Assembly (NCBI RefSeq): GCF_042675645.1
Contig: NZ_JBHTJH010000025.1
Location: 62,001-126,000 of the forward strand
Direction: 5' to 3'
From: Sungkyunkwania multivorans
Lineage (GTDB): Bacteria > Bacteroidota > Bacteroidia > Flavobacteriales > Flavobacteriaceae
Length of the DNA: 64,000 nt
Shown: positions 16,819 to 25,509 of the stretch, one piece after another
Numbering within the stretch: position 1 is the first letter of the stretch
How the letters are laid out: every line of letters starts with the position of its first letter
Translations under genes and position numbers: made by a program
The notes under the pieces: generated by a model
Database searches by the model: none
What the model saw: the letters and a program-made list of their open reading frames with translations, nothing else
What the model was told of the DNA's origin: nothing

Positions 16819-17883
16819 TCATCTAAAAAGTGTCCAATCGATCTTTATAGAGAAGACATTACTGTAGATGGCGGCACTCTGGTCGCCTAGGTCGGTCAAG
16901 GAGTAGTCTATCTGAATACCCTTGTATTTGAAACCTACTCCCAAGTTAGGCTGAAAACTTGTCTCATCACTACCGTCGATGCCTGGTGTATTCTGGAAGT
17001 TACCCACACCGGCTCGCACAAACACAAGATCGGTATAGCCAAATTCCAGTCCGACGGCAGGAGTAAAACTCACCGCTGAGGTAGAGAAGATGTCATTGGT
17101 CTCTGCAAAGCGCATGTTAAGGTCAAGCTCCGCTCTCAAAGTATAATCGTAGTGGAAGGTGAAATTTCTGGCGATTCCCAGCTGCATTTTTGGTTTTGTG
17201 ATCTCCATGGTCTCCGGAAGTCGCTGTTCTGGGATATTGGGATTGGAGGTTTGCAAAGCGTCCTCATCGATCTGCCAAGTGTTGTAGGTGGTAGTAATGT
17301 CGCGAAGCATGATGCCGTACTCCCAATTACTTCTTTTGAATTGAAATCCAAGGTCAAAGCCCACCCCCCAAGATTTGGCAAAATCGCCAATGACCCTGCG
17401 AATGACCTTTGCGTTGGCACCCCAGCTAAAACCAGGGATCTTCAGATTTCTCGCATAAGAAAAGGTAACACCATAATCCGCAGCGGAAAATAAGCTGACA
17501 TTATCAAAATTGATGACGCCGCCGGCATCGATCAGTTGCGTGGTATTCAAGATATCATCCACGCCAAATCGTATCAAAGAAATTCCCCAGGCACTGTCCT
17601 CGTCGATAGGCATGGCGAAAGCTGCATAGTCATATTGGGCGATATTGGCAAAATAATTGGCATGCATCAATGCCAGCTGATTGTCCTCTAGATTGATCAA
17701 ACCTGCAGGATTCCAATAGCCGGAATTGACATCACTGGTGCTTGCAACCACGGCATTAGACATACCAAAGGCCGCAGCATCGACACCAATGTTCATAAAT
17801 TCGTTAGAGTAATTGACGACCGTTTGCCCTAAAACCACATTAGAGAGTAGGATCAATCCTAGTAAAAACCTTTTCAAACGCAA
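16819..17883 (-). CDS. PorV/PorQ-family outer-membrane beta-barrel protein
   Basis: A 354-residue protein with a signal peptide (MRLKRFLLGLILLSNVVLGQ) and a FadL-like barrel. The N-terminal plug region GVDAAAFGMSNAVVASTSDV followed by GYWNPAGL is the hallmark of the PorV/PorQ family, and alternating aromatic strands run to the C-terminal residues WTLFR. PorV and PorQ themselves serve the type IX secretion system. This protein is a family member but does not look like either, since the typical PorV length and start are not met, so its cargo is unknown. It lies 54 bases upstream of lnb on the same strand and may be co-transcribed with it. Confidence 0.75.
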   Translation of the reverse strand: MRLKRFLLGLILLSNVVLGQTVVNYSNEFMNIGVDAAAFGMSNAVVASTSDVNSGYWNPAGLINLEDNQLALMHANYFANIAQYDYAAFAMPIDEDSAWGISLIRFGVDDILNTTQLIDAGGVINFDNVSLFSAADYGVTFSYARNLKIPGFSWGANAKVIRRVIGDFAKSWGVGFDLGFQFKRSNWEYGIMLRDITTTYNTWQIDEDALQTSNPNIPEQRLPETMEITKPKMQLGIARNFTFHYDYTLRAELDLNMRFAETNDIFSTSAVSFTPAVGLEFGYTDLVFVRAGVGNFQNTPGIDGSDETSFQPNLGVGFKYKGIQIDYSLTDLGDQSAAIYSNVFSIKIDWTLFR

Positions 17884-18054
17884 TTAGTTTTGTGCAAATA
17901 TCTCACTTTTTTCTAAGAAGATAAACTCTAAAAGCGCTTAGTTATTGTTCGGAAATGTTAATTTGAGGGAATTCTGAAAGGCAAGACGGAAAATCACTTG
18001 CAGCCTATCGTAAATTGTGAATCCTTACTTATATTTACGCTGATAAAAGACTCA

Positions 18055-18831
18055 ATGAAAAAACACATTCCGAACCTTATTACGTTATTAAATCTGTTCT
18101 GTGGTTGCATTGCGGTCGTCTTTGCCGCATCTGACGAGCTGATCATTGCTGCTTTCTTTGTCTTTCTTGGTATTTTCTTTGACTTTTTTGATGGCCTCGC
18201 CGCGAGAAAACTGAAGGTCCAAAGCGAACTGGGGTTACAGCTGGATTCCCTCGCGGATATGGTGACCAGTGGTCTGGTACCAGGGTTGGTGATGTTTCAG
18301 TTGTTATCTTCAGTAGAAGGTGTTGTAGGCCTAAGTATTGTTAACAGCGTTGGAGAATTTACGCAGTGGAGAGGATTTAAAGTTGGGCTGCTTCCGTTCA
18401 TTGGATTTTTGATTACCCTAGCTTCTGCCTATCGTTTGGCCAACTTTAACATAGACGAAAGACAGACAACGTCTTTCATCGGTCTGCCAACTCCTGCGAA
18501 TGCATTACTCGTACTTTCGTTGCCGTTGATCTTGGAATTTCAGAGTAACGATCTCTTCAGAGATATCATTTTAAATAAGTGGTTTCTCATCGGAATGACC
18601 CTATTGAGCAGCTTTTTGCTCAATGCCAACTTGCCGCTATTTGCGTTAAAGTTTAAAACTTGGGGATTTAAGGAGAATGCGATCCGTTATATCTTTTTGA
18701 TCGCTTGCGTGTTGCTTTTGGCACTACTTCAATTTGTAGCGATACCCCTGATCATTTTGCTGTATGTGTTGATGTCCCTCTTTGACAAAACATCCAACAC
18801 CCAACACCCAATACCTAAAAACGGACTTTAA
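18055..18831 (+). CDS. pssA: CDP-diacylglycerol-serine O-phosphatidyltransferase PssA
   Basis: Makes phosphatidylserine, the precursor of phosphatidylethanolamine, in the inner membrane. The 258-residue protein contains the CDP-alcohol phosphatidyltransferase motif (D-G-x2-A-R-x8-G-x3-D-x3-D), read here as FDGLAARKL, then SELGLQLDSLADMVTSG, with about seven membrane helices. The ATG at 18055 gives the standard MKKHIPNLITLLNLFCGC start. An in-frame upstream extension to 17998 is not conserved-looking. It ends convergently with lptB, their stop codons overlapping. Confidence 0.9.
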   Translation: MKKHIPNLITLLNLFCGCIAVVFAASDELIIAAFFVFLGIFFDFFDGLAARKLKVQSELGLQLDSLADMVTSGLVPGLVMFQLLSSVEGVVGLSIVNSVGEFTQWRGFKVGLLPFIGFLITLASAYRLANFNIDERQTTSFIGLPTPANALLVLSLPLILEFQSNDLFRDIILNKWFLIGMTLLSSFLLNANLPLFALKFKTWGFKENAIRYIFLIACVLLLALLQFVAIPLIILLYVLMSLFDKTSNTQHPIPKNGL

Positions 18832-19574
18832 AAGTCCAATTTCTTTTTACGCAGTTCAAAGTTTTGGCCCAAATATACTTTGCGAACCATTTCATCGGCA
18901 GCCAGTTCTTCGGGCTTTCCTGCCTTCAGAATACTTCCTTCGAACATCAGATACGAACGCTCTGTGATCGCCAAAGTTTCCTGGACGTTGTGGTCGGTGA
19001 TCAAGATTCCAATATTTTTGTTCTTTAGATGAGCCACGATTCGTTGGATGTCCTCTACCGCAACGGGGTCGACCCCAGCAAAAGGCTCATCCAACAACAC
19101 AAACTTTGGGTCTGTCGCTAACGCACGAGCGATCTCTGTTCGTCTGCGCTCCCCACCCGAAAGCAGGTCTCCACGGTTCTTTCGGATATGTCCCAAACCA
19201 AACTCTTCGATCAGCGCTTCCATCTTCATCAGCTGTTCCTTTTTAGAGAGCTTGGTCAATTGAAGTACACTGAGAATGTTGTCCTCGATACTCAACTTTC
19301 TGAAAACGGAGGCCTCCTGAGCCAGATATCCAATACCGCTTTGAGCACGTTTGTACATCGGATAGGTGGTGATGTCCTGATCGTCCAAGAAGATCTTCCC
19401 GTCATTGGGTTTTATCAGGCCAACGATCATATAAAAGGAGGTGGTCTTTCCAGCACCATTAGGGCCAAGCAAACCAACGATCTCACCTTGATGGACTTCT
19501 AAGGAGATTCCTTTTACTACCTTACGTCCTTTGTAGGACTTCATTATGTTGTCTGCGCGTAAAATCATGGACAT
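18828..19574 (-). CDS. lptB: LPS export ABC transporter ATP-binding protein LptB
   Basis: Cytoplasmic ATPase of the LptBFG complex that extracts lipopolysaccharide from the inner membrane. The 248-residue protein has Walker A GPNGAGKTT (residues 37-45), a Q-loop at GYLAQEASVFRKL, the signature LSGGERRRTEIARALA, Walker B FVLLDEPFAGVDP and the H-loop ILITDHNV. The GYLAQE and SGGERRR sequences are diagnostic of LptB. It closes the minus-strand run kdsD-tatC-CMD-lptB and is separated from the CMD gene by about 130 bases. Start could also be the ATG at 19568, two codons in. Confidence 0.93.
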   Translation of the reverse strand: MSMILRADNIMKSYKGRKVVKGISLEVHQGEIVGLLGPNGAGKTTSFYMIVGLIKPNDGKIFLDDQDITTYPMYKRAQSGIGYLAQEASVFRKLSIEDNILSVLQLTKLSKKEQLMKMEALIEEFGLGHIRKNRGDLLSGGERRRTEIARALATDPKFVLLDEPFAGVDPVAVEDIQRIVAHLKNKNIGILITDHNVQETLAITERSYLMFEGSILKAGKPEELAADEMVRKVYLGQNFELRKKKLDF

Positions 19575-19707
19575 TCCGTTTCGGCTTCAAAAATAGACAA
19601 AAATTGGGGACTGGGTGATGGGTGTTCGTCTATGGGTAGAAGTTTATCATGAATTTAACAAGCGCGTTGCCCATCCAAACTTGAACCCAAAAATTTCAAC
19701 CTTCAGT

Positions 19708-20058
19708 CTAAGAATCTTTCGCTTCCAAGGCGTCCCAAAATTCGTAGGCACGGCGGAGGTGCGGAATTACGATGGTTCCCCCTACTAGCGTGGCGATACC
19801 TAGAGACTCGAAAACTTCCTCTTTGGTAACCCCTTCTTTATGGCATGATTCTAAATGGTAGCGTACACAATCATCGCAACGTAACACCGCAGAGGCTACT
19901 AGCCCCAGAAGTTCTTTGGTCTTTACGTCAAGTGCACCGGGCATGTACGCATTGGTATCAAGGTTGAAGATCCTCTTAATGATCTTATTATTGTCTTCTA
20001 GGATACGGTCGTTCATCTTAGAACGATACGCATTGAACTCATCTACGATATCAGCCAT
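19708..20058 (-). CDS. Carboxymuconolactone decarboxylase (AhpD-like) family protein
   Basis: A 116-residue all-alpha protein of the CMD/AhpD family. The active-site signature CDDCVRYHLESCHKEG (Cys61, Cys64, His68) is complete. In AhpD-type members this CxxC pair has thiol reductase or peroxidase activity. The decarboxylase name is historical, and no aromatic degradation genes are nearby. Its start overlaps the tatC end by eight bases, so it is translationally coupled to the Tat translocase gene. A redox role at the membrane is inference from that position only. Confidence 0.85.
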   Translation of the reverse strand: MADIVDEFNAYRSKMNDRILEDNNKIIKRIFNLDTNAYMPGALDVKTKELLGLVASAVLRCDDCVRYHLESCHKEGVTKEEVFESLGIATLVGGTIVIPHLRRAYEFWDALEAKDS

Positions 20059-20881
20059 TTCTTAAAGCTTTCTTTTCTTGATTTCTTACAACGATCTTTG
20101 TGACCAAGATACTTATCTCGTATAAGATCACGATGGGGATGCTCACGATCACTTGACTGGCAATATCGGGTGGCGTAATAATGGCCGATGCGATCAAGAC
20201 CAATACAAAGGCATGTTTTCTGTATTTTCTAAGGAATGCAGGCGTGACCAGACCTAATTTTGCCAAGAAGTAAATGATGATCGGCAACTCAAAAATGATA
20301 CCACCAGCGAGTATGGTAGAGCGGATGATCGCAATATAACTGCTATAGGTAGGATTATTCACTGCATCATTGCCAAGCGAATAACCTCCTAGAAAGTTCA
20401 CCGAAAGTGGCGCGATCACATAGTAGCCAAAAAGCACTCCGAGGAAGAACAACAAAGAACCGATAGAGATAAAGGCTCCGGCGTACTTGCGTTCGTTGTC
20501 GTGCAATCCTGGTTTTATAAATCTCCAGATCTCAAAAAGTACAAATGGGAAAGCCAAGATAAACCCTAGGGTGATCGAGGTCCAGATATGAATGGAAAAA
20601 GGAGAGGCCATTTGCGTATGCTGAACTTTAAAAGGCATTTCGGTAACGCAGAGCCCATCGTTCAATCCCAGATTTTGCGAAAGATTGCAAAAAAACTGAT
20701 ACGTCGCAAAATCTACTTTTCGCGGGCCATCTATTAAGGTGTTAAAGACAAAGCTTTTAAAGAAGAACACGACGACGGCCGCAATTAGAATGGCCACACT
20801 TGCACGTATCAAATGCCAGCGTAATTCTTCGAGATGGTCTAGAAAAGACATCTCATTGGGGTCTTTCTTCGCCTTTGCCAT
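20051..20881 (-). CDS. tatC: Sec-independent protein translocase TatC
   Basis: Receptor subunit of the twin-arginine translocase, which exports folded proteins. The 276-residue protein has six membrane helices and the conserved cytoplasmic N-terminus with MSFLDHLEELRWHLIRA, the first cytoplasmic loop FEIWRFIKPGLHDNERKYA, and the motif IIFELPIIIYFLAKLG with the functional Phe-Glu pair. The periplasmic insertion between helices 1 and 2 (about residues 45-85) is long, as is usual in Bacteroidota. The start codon shares one base with the kdsD stop (TGATG). No tatA is in the window. Confidence 0.94.
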   Translation of the reverse strand: MAKAKKDPNEMSFLDHLEELRWHLIRASVAILIAAVVVFFFKSFVFNTLIDGPRKVDFATYQFFCNLSQNLGLNDGLCVTEMPFKVQHTQMASPFSIHIWTSITLGFILAFPFVLFEIWRFIKPGLHDNERKYAGAFISIGSLLFFLGVLFGYYVIAPLSVNFLGGYSLGNDAVNNPTYSSYIAIIRSTILAGGIIFELPIIIYFLAKLGLVTPAFLRKYRKHAFVLVLIASAIITPPDIASQVIVSIPIVILYEISILVTKIVVRNQEKKALRNG

Positions 20882-21846
20882 CAGATGATTCCTTCTTTAA
20901 TAAGATTATGGAGATGTACGACCCCCGCATATTTACCATGGTCTACCGCTAATAACTGACTGATGTCATGCTCTTCGAGCATATCCAGTGCATCCACGGC
21001 CATCGCATCATTATCGATGAGCTTGGGAGTGGAGGACATGATATCTTTTGCCGTAAGTCCGTTGATATTATCATGTTTGGAGAGCATCCTTCTTATATCA
21101 CCATCTGTGACGATCCCTATGACCTGCTGGTCCTCGATAACCGCGGTAACACCCAACATCTTTTCCGAGATCTCAACGATGACGTCTTTTACAGGGGCAT
21201 CGGCACCTACCTGTGGCTTCAAGTTACTGCCGGTAATATCACTGACTCTCAAATAGAGTTTTTTGCCCAGCGAGCCGCCAGGATGATACTTTGCAAAATC
21301 TTTACTGCTAAATCCTTTTAAGTCCAATAACGCTATTGCAAGGGCATCACCGATGACCAATTGTGCCGTGGTACTTGTGGTCGGCGCCAAATTATTCGGA
21401 CATGCTTCCTTCTCCACATAAGCATGCAGAATATGGTCCGCCTGCTGCCCTAAAAATGATTCTTTATTGGAAGTGATCGCTATTAATTTGTTAGGCCCGT
21501 TCTTTATAAGTGGCACTAGCACTTTGATCTCTGGGGTGTTACCACTCTTAGAAATACAGATCACCACATCATCATCCAATATAGTGCCTAGATCTCCATG
21601 GATGGCATCTGCAGCGTGCATAAAGATGGCAGGAGTTCCGGTAGAGTTCATCGTGGCAACAATTTTTGTGGCAATAATGGCACTTTTCCCTATTCCCGTG
21701 ACGATAACCCTTCCTTTAGATCGATAGATCAGCTCTGTCGCCTCGGCAAAATCCTCATCGATGAGCGTGGCAAGGTGTGTGATCGCTTCTGCCTCAGATC
21801 TTATCGTTTGTTTGGCCGAAGAAATGATCTTATCCCTAATGTTCAA
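20881..21846 (-). CDS. kdsD: Arabinose-5-phosphate isomerase KdsD (KpsF/GutQ family)
   Basis: Interconverts ribulose-5-phosphate and arabinose-5-phosphate, the first step to KDO for lipopolysaccharide. The 321-residue protein has an N-terminal SIS sugar-isomerase domain (GRVIVTGIGKSAIIATKIVATMNSTGTP, given in part as GIGKSAIIATK; HAADAIHGDLG; CISKSGNTPE; APTTSTTAQLVIGDALA) and a C-terminal CBS pair (about 205-321). It has no ATG at its 5' end. An in-frame stop lies two codons upstream of the TTG at 21846, and the conserved N-terminus follows directly, so TTG is the likely start. It leads the operon with tatC and lptB and is divergent from recQ. Confidence 0.9.
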   Translation of the reverse strand: MNIRDKIISSAKQTIRSEAEAITHLATLIDEDFAEATELIYRSKGRVIVTGIGKSAIIATKIVATMNSTGTPAIFMHAADAIHGDLGTILDDDVVICISKSGNTPEIKVLVPLIKNGPNKLIAITSNKESFLGQQADHILHAYVEKEACPNNLAPTTSTTAQLVIGDALAIALLDLKGFSSKDFAKYHPGGSLGKKLYLRVSDITGSNLKPQVGADAPVKDVIVEISEKMLGVTAVIEDQQVIGIVTDGDIRRMLSKHDNINGLTAKDIMSSTPKLIDNDAMAVDALDMLEEHDISQLLAVDHGKYAGVVHLHNLIKEGII

Positions 21847-21866
21847 AACTTAATATTTTATTGGGT

Positions 21867-21896
21867 TTGTTAAAAGTAAAGAAAGTTTTATCTTTA
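21867..21896 (+). promoter_or_regulatory. Promoter for recQ
   Basis: TTG (21867-21869) and TATCTTTA (21889-21896) are separated by 19 bases, matching the Bacteroidota -33/-7 layout with one deviation (A for the last G). The start codon of recQ follows 37 bases later. The element overlaps the kdsD leader on the other strand. Confidence 0.55.
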
Positions 21897-21902
21897 GTAG
21901 TG

Positions 21903-21910
21903 CAAATGTA
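21903..21910 (-). promoter_or_regulatory. Candidate -7 element for the kdsD-tatC-lptB operon
   Basis: Read on the minus strand the bases spell TACATTTG, a full match to the TAnnTTTG -7 consensus, 57 bases before the kdsD TTG. No TTG -33 element is visible at the usual distance. It lies six bases from the recQ -7 element on the opposite strand. Confidence 0.45.
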
Positions 21911-21932
21911 TATAAAATAGTAAAAAGATAGG

Positions 21933-24134
21933 ATGGGTTCCCCGGAATTTGACGTACACAAGGAGCTAAAAAAACATTTTGGTTTTGGCAATTTCAAAGG
22001 TTTACAGGAAGAGGTTGTAAAAAGCGTGATCGAAGGAAAAAACACCTTCGTTATCATGCCAACGGGTGGGGGGAAATCCCTATGTTATCAGCTACCAGCA
22101 TTGGTCAAGGAAGGAACCGCGATCGTGGTTTCACCTTTAATAGCACTCATGAAGAATCAGGTGGATGCCTTGCGAGGCATCTCTGAGGTCGAAGGTATCG
22201 CTCATGTGCTCAATTCATCATTGACCAAAGCGGAGATCGTCAAAGTTAAAAGTGACATTTCTGCGGGAGTTACAAAACTGCTCTACGTGGCACCCGAATC
22301 ACTCACCAAAGAAGAAAACATAGAATTTTTACGCTCGGTGCCTATTTCATTCATGGCAGTGGATGAAGCCCATTGTATCTCCGAGTGGGGACACGACTTT
22401 AGGCCAGAATATCGCAATCTTAAGAAGATCATAGAGCGCATCGGTGATGATATTCCGATCGTAGGTCTTACCGCAACGGCCACTCCCAAGGTACAAGAAG
22501 ATATACTAAAGAATTTGGGGATGATCGACGCTCGGACATTTAAAGCATCCTTCAATAGGCCCAATCTTTTTTATGAAGTTCGCCCAAAGACTAAGAATGT
22601 TGATGCAGACATTATACGTTTTGTAAAACAAAATGAAGGCAAATCCGGTATCATCTATTGCCTCTCGAGAAAGCGTGTGGAAGAGTTGGCGCAGGTGCTT
22701 CAAGTGAATGGCATCAAAGCAGTGCCTTATCATGCTGGACTCGACGCCAAGACCAGAGCAAAGCATCAAGACATGTTCTTAATGGAAGACGTCGACGTGG
22801 TGGTGGCGACCATTGCGTTTGGAATGGGAATCGACAAGCCCGACGTTCGTTTTGTAATCCATCACGATATTCCCAAAAGTATTGAAAGCTACTATCAAGA
22901 AACGGGACGCGCTGGTAGAGATGATGGGGAAGGGCATTGCTTGGCCTATTATTCCTACAAAGATATAGAAAAGTTAGAAAAGTTCATGGCTGGGAAACCT
23001 GTAGCTGAACAGGAGATTGGACATGCATTGCTGCAGGAGATGGTGGCCTATGCAGAGACTTCCATGTCCAGACGAAAGTTTATCCTTCACTATTTTGGGG
23101 AGGAGTTTGACGAAGTCAATGGTGAAGGTGCAGACATGGATGACAATGTTCGCAACCCAAAGAAAAAACATGAGGCCAAAGATGAGGTCGTAACGCTCTT
23201 GAAGGTCGTTCAGGAAACGAATGAAAAGTATAAGAGTAAGGAAGTGGTGAATACCTTGATAGGAAAGTCCAACGCCTTGATGAAATCTCACAAGACGGAT
23301 GAAAAGGATTTCTTTGGCATGGGAAAAGCCCAGGATGGTAAATATTGGATGGCACTCATCCGTCAGGTCTTGGTCGCAGGTTTACTCAGAAAAGATATTG
23401 AGACCTACGGTGTCCTCAAGCTTACAGATGCAGGGGTCGAATTTCTAAAAGCGCCTTCTTCTTTCATGATGACCGAAGATCACACCTATGTCCAAGCAGA
23501 TACCGATGATGTGATAACTGGTGATAAGAGCGGAGGTGGAGCAGCCGATGAAAAATTGTTGAAGCTGTTAAAGGACCTTCGTAAAAAAGTTGCGCAAAAA
23601 AGGAATGTTCCGCCGTTTGCTGTGTTTCAAGAGATGTCACTAGAAGACATGGCCTTGAAATATCCTGTGAATATCGAGGAGATGAAAAATGTGAATGGTG
23701 TTGGTGAGGGAAAGGCTAAGAAATTCGGTAAGGACTTTGTAGAATTGATAGCACAATACGTTGAGGAGAACGATATCGTGCGTCCAGATGATCTTGTGGT
23801 GAAAAGTACAGGGGCCAATTCGGCCTTAAAACTTTATATCATCCAAAATGTGGATCGAAAACTACCACTGGATGATATCGCAGCTGCGAAAGGACTTAAA
23901 ATGGAGGATGTGATGAAAGAGATGGAGCAGATCGTCTACAGCGGGACAAAATTGAACATCGATTATTGGGTGGACGAAATCTTGGACGAGGACCAACAAG
24001 AGGAATTGCACGAATATTTTATGGAAACCGAGGACGATAAGATCTCATTGGCACTAGAAGAGTTTGATGGCGACTATGAAGATGAGGAGCTTCGACTATA
24101 CCGTATTAAGTTTATCAGCGAGGTGGCAAATTGA
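21933..24134 (+). CDS. recQ: ATP-dependent DNA helicase RecQ
   Basis: A 3'-5' superfamily 2 DNA helicase for recombination and replication-fork repair. The 733-residue protein has motif 0 and Walker A (FKGLQEEVV; MPTGGGKSLCYQ, Lys48), DEAH at 144-147 followed by the RecQ aromatic-rich loop CISEWGHDFRPEY, motif III GLTATATPKV, and the helicase C half ending in YYQETGRAGRDDG. These are followed by a winged-helix RQC-like region and an HRDC domain (LRKKVAQKRNVPPFAVF). The acidic tail beyond residue 620 (DEDQQEELHEYF and on) is longer than in E. coli RecQ and typical of flavobacterial RecQ1. The zinc-binding cysteine cluster of classical RecQ is not evident. Confidence 0.92.
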   Translation: MGSPEFDVHKELKKHFGFGNFKGLQEEVVKSVIEGKNTFVIMPTGGGKSLCYQLPALVKEGTAIVVSPLIALMKNQVDALRGISEVEGIAHVLNSSLTKAEIVKVKSDISAGVTKLLYVAPESLTKEENIEFLRSVPISFMAVDEAHCISEWGHDFRPEYRNLKKIIERIGDDIPIVGLTATATPKVQEDILKNLGMIDARTFKASFNRPNLFYEVRPKTKNVDADIIRFVKQNEGKSGIIYCLSRKRVEELAQVLQVNGIKAVPYHAGLDAKTRAKHQDMFLMEDVDVVVATIAFGMGIDKPDVRFVIHHDIPKSIESYYQETGRAGRDDGEGHCLAYYSYKDIEKLEKFMAGKPVAEQEIGHALLQEMVAYAETSMSRRKFILHYFGEEFDEVNGEGADMDDNVRNPKKKHEAKDEVVTLLKVVQETNEKYKSKEVVNTLIGKSNALMKSHKTDEKDFFGMGKAQDGKYWMALIRQVLVAGLLRKDIETYGVLKLTDAGVEFLKAPSSFMMTEDHTYVQADTDDVITGDKSGGGAADEKLLKLLKDLRKKVAQKRNVPPFAVFQEMSLEDMALKYPVNIEEMKNVNGVGEGKAKKFGKDFVELIAQYVEENDIVRPDDLVVKSTGANSALKLYIIQNVDRKLPLDDIAAAKGLKMEDVMKEMEQIVYSGTKLNIDYWVDEILDEDQQEELHEYFMETEDDKISLALEEFDGDYEDEELRLYRIKFISEVAN

Positions 24135-24145
24135 TATGATGACAG

Positions 24146-25201
24146 CTATCGTTTAATGCGTATGGCTCGCAAAAGATCTTTAGACCTTATAGGATGTCTA
24201 GAGACCTTTTCAAGATTCTTCTTTTCGGCCGTTATTATCAAAGAGACGATCATTTTGTTAGCGGGGCATGCTATCTCCAGTTTTTCAGCAGCCTTCACAA
24301 TAGCGCCATTTAAATGCGCGATCTCCGTCTTTTTTCCTTGAGAAAGGTCCCACCACATCGAAGTACGCACATTGGGGTCGATGGTCAACATTTTATTGGC
24401 AACCAACTTAAACAGAAAATTAGGAAGACTTAGGACCAACGGAAGATATTTGCCCGGTACTGCCGTTACTTTTGGAAGCTGAATATTTTGCACCTTGGTC
24501 ACCGCCAGCAATTCTCGCATCATGGCGGCAATAACCAGTCGATAGTTACGGTCCTCTAACATTTGTTTCACGGGGATATCTGCCAACGCATTGACACTAT
24601 TGCCGAGATTCAACTGTAATTTTGCCCATAATAAGGCCTGCATATTATTGGTCGTGGTGACCGACATCAAATCGCTATCGATGCTTTTGGCGACCGCTTC
24701 AATCATTTCTTTGTGTGCTGCCGGCGACATCTCAATGGCAAGTGTGCCTTCCGATCCACGATGAAGATGCCCGGGCGCTATCTCGGCAACATTGAAGGGA
24801 ACCATCACCCGCAAGACAAGATTGTTTGGATAGTGTTCTTTGATGACCTCTTCAGATCCCAAGCCGTTCTGACAACAAAATATAACTGTTTCTGGTTTAA
24901 TAAAGCCTTTAATCTCTTTAGCCGCTTGCGCAATGGCCGTGCACTTTACCGTAAGCCAAAGAAAATCGCACCGCTCGCCGATGCTACTTTTTTCAACAAA
25001 CCGAAGCTTGTTTATATGTGCAAGATTTCCCGCATAGTCCGTTAGCTTCAAGCCGTTTGCAAGCTTTTTAATGATATGTGGTTTGCATATCAATCCTACA
25101 TCCATTCCTTTGGAACTTAGAACACCGCCGAGGTAGCATCCAATAAGTCCTGCCCCGAAGATGATATGCGATTTTCTCTTAGCGTCTTTAATGCTATTCA
25201 T
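24146..25201 (-). CDS. 2-dehydropantoate 2-reductase-like protein (PanE/ApbA family)
   Basis: A 351-residue NAD(P)-binding oxidoreductase. The N-terminus holds the Rossmann GAGLIGCYLGG (residues 16-26), DFLWLTVKCTAI and CQNGLGSEEVI, and the C-terminal helical domain contains LWAKLQLNLGNSVNAL, with the Lys and Asn seen in ketopantoate reductases. It is longer than E. coli PanE (about 300) and no pantothenate genes are near, so it may act on another 2-keto acid. It converges on recQ with a gap of only 11 bases. The exact substrate is uncertain. Confidence 0.75.
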   Translation of the reverse strand: MNSIKDAKRKSHIIFGAGLIGCYLGGVLSSKGMDVGLICKPHIIKKLANGLKLTDYAGNLAHINKLRFVEKSSIGERCDFLWLTVKCTAIAQAAKEIKGFIKPETVIFCCQNGLGSEEVIKEHYPNNLVLRVMVPFNVAEIAPGHLHRGSEGTLAIEMSPAAHKEMIEAVAKSIDSDLMSVTTTNNMQALLWAKLQLNLGNSVNALADIPVKQMLEDRNYRLVIAAMMRELLAVTKVQNIQLPKVTAVPGKYLPLVLSLPNFLFKLVANKMLTIDPNVRTSMWWDLSQGKKTEIAHLNGAIVKAAEKLEIACPANKMIVSLIITAEKKNLEKVSRHPIRSKDLLRAIRIKR

Positions 25202-25509
25202 TCATTCTTAAGGGTTCGTTCTAAAGAGGTCTCAAAATTAAGCGGTAAAAGATGATAGTGCATGCTGTTCGTTTTATCAAAAGGTGAATTGCTACGCTAT
25301 TGATCATCAATTTTTAAAATTGCGTTTATCCTATTGTTGTGAACATCTTATCGTCGTTGTCATCTCAAAGATAAGTTTTCAATCTCTAAGTTTCCACGCT
25401 ACGTTCATAGAGCTTTTATAGTTTCAAAAAGGCAGGTCGACAAAACCGCTTTCAACATTTTATGCTTCGCCGAACAATCCTTACTTTTGCAGCCTAAAAT
25501 AAATCGAGC
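25202..25509. other. Divergent intergenic region between panE-like gene and dual immunophilin gene
   Basis: About 308 bases with no supported reading frame. It must carry the promoters of both divergent genes. The only clear signal is a TACTTTTG -7 element near the right edge. No repeat or RNA gene was recognised. Confidence 0.55.
25482..25489 (+). promoter_or_regulatory. Candidate -7 element for the dual immunophilin gene
   Basis: TACTTTTG matches TAnnTTTG and lies 20 bases before the ATG at 25510, so the leader would be very short. There is no TTG -33 at the expected position. Confidence 0.45.

Noticed and set aside
17998..18054. N-terminal extension of PssA
   Set aside because: The nineteen residues look like leader sequence, and MKKHIPNLITLLNLF is the normal family start.
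21933..24134. Phage-defence role for the RecQ helicase
   Set aside because: It has normal RecQ architecture and is divergent from housekeeping envelope genes, with no nuclease or sensor partner.
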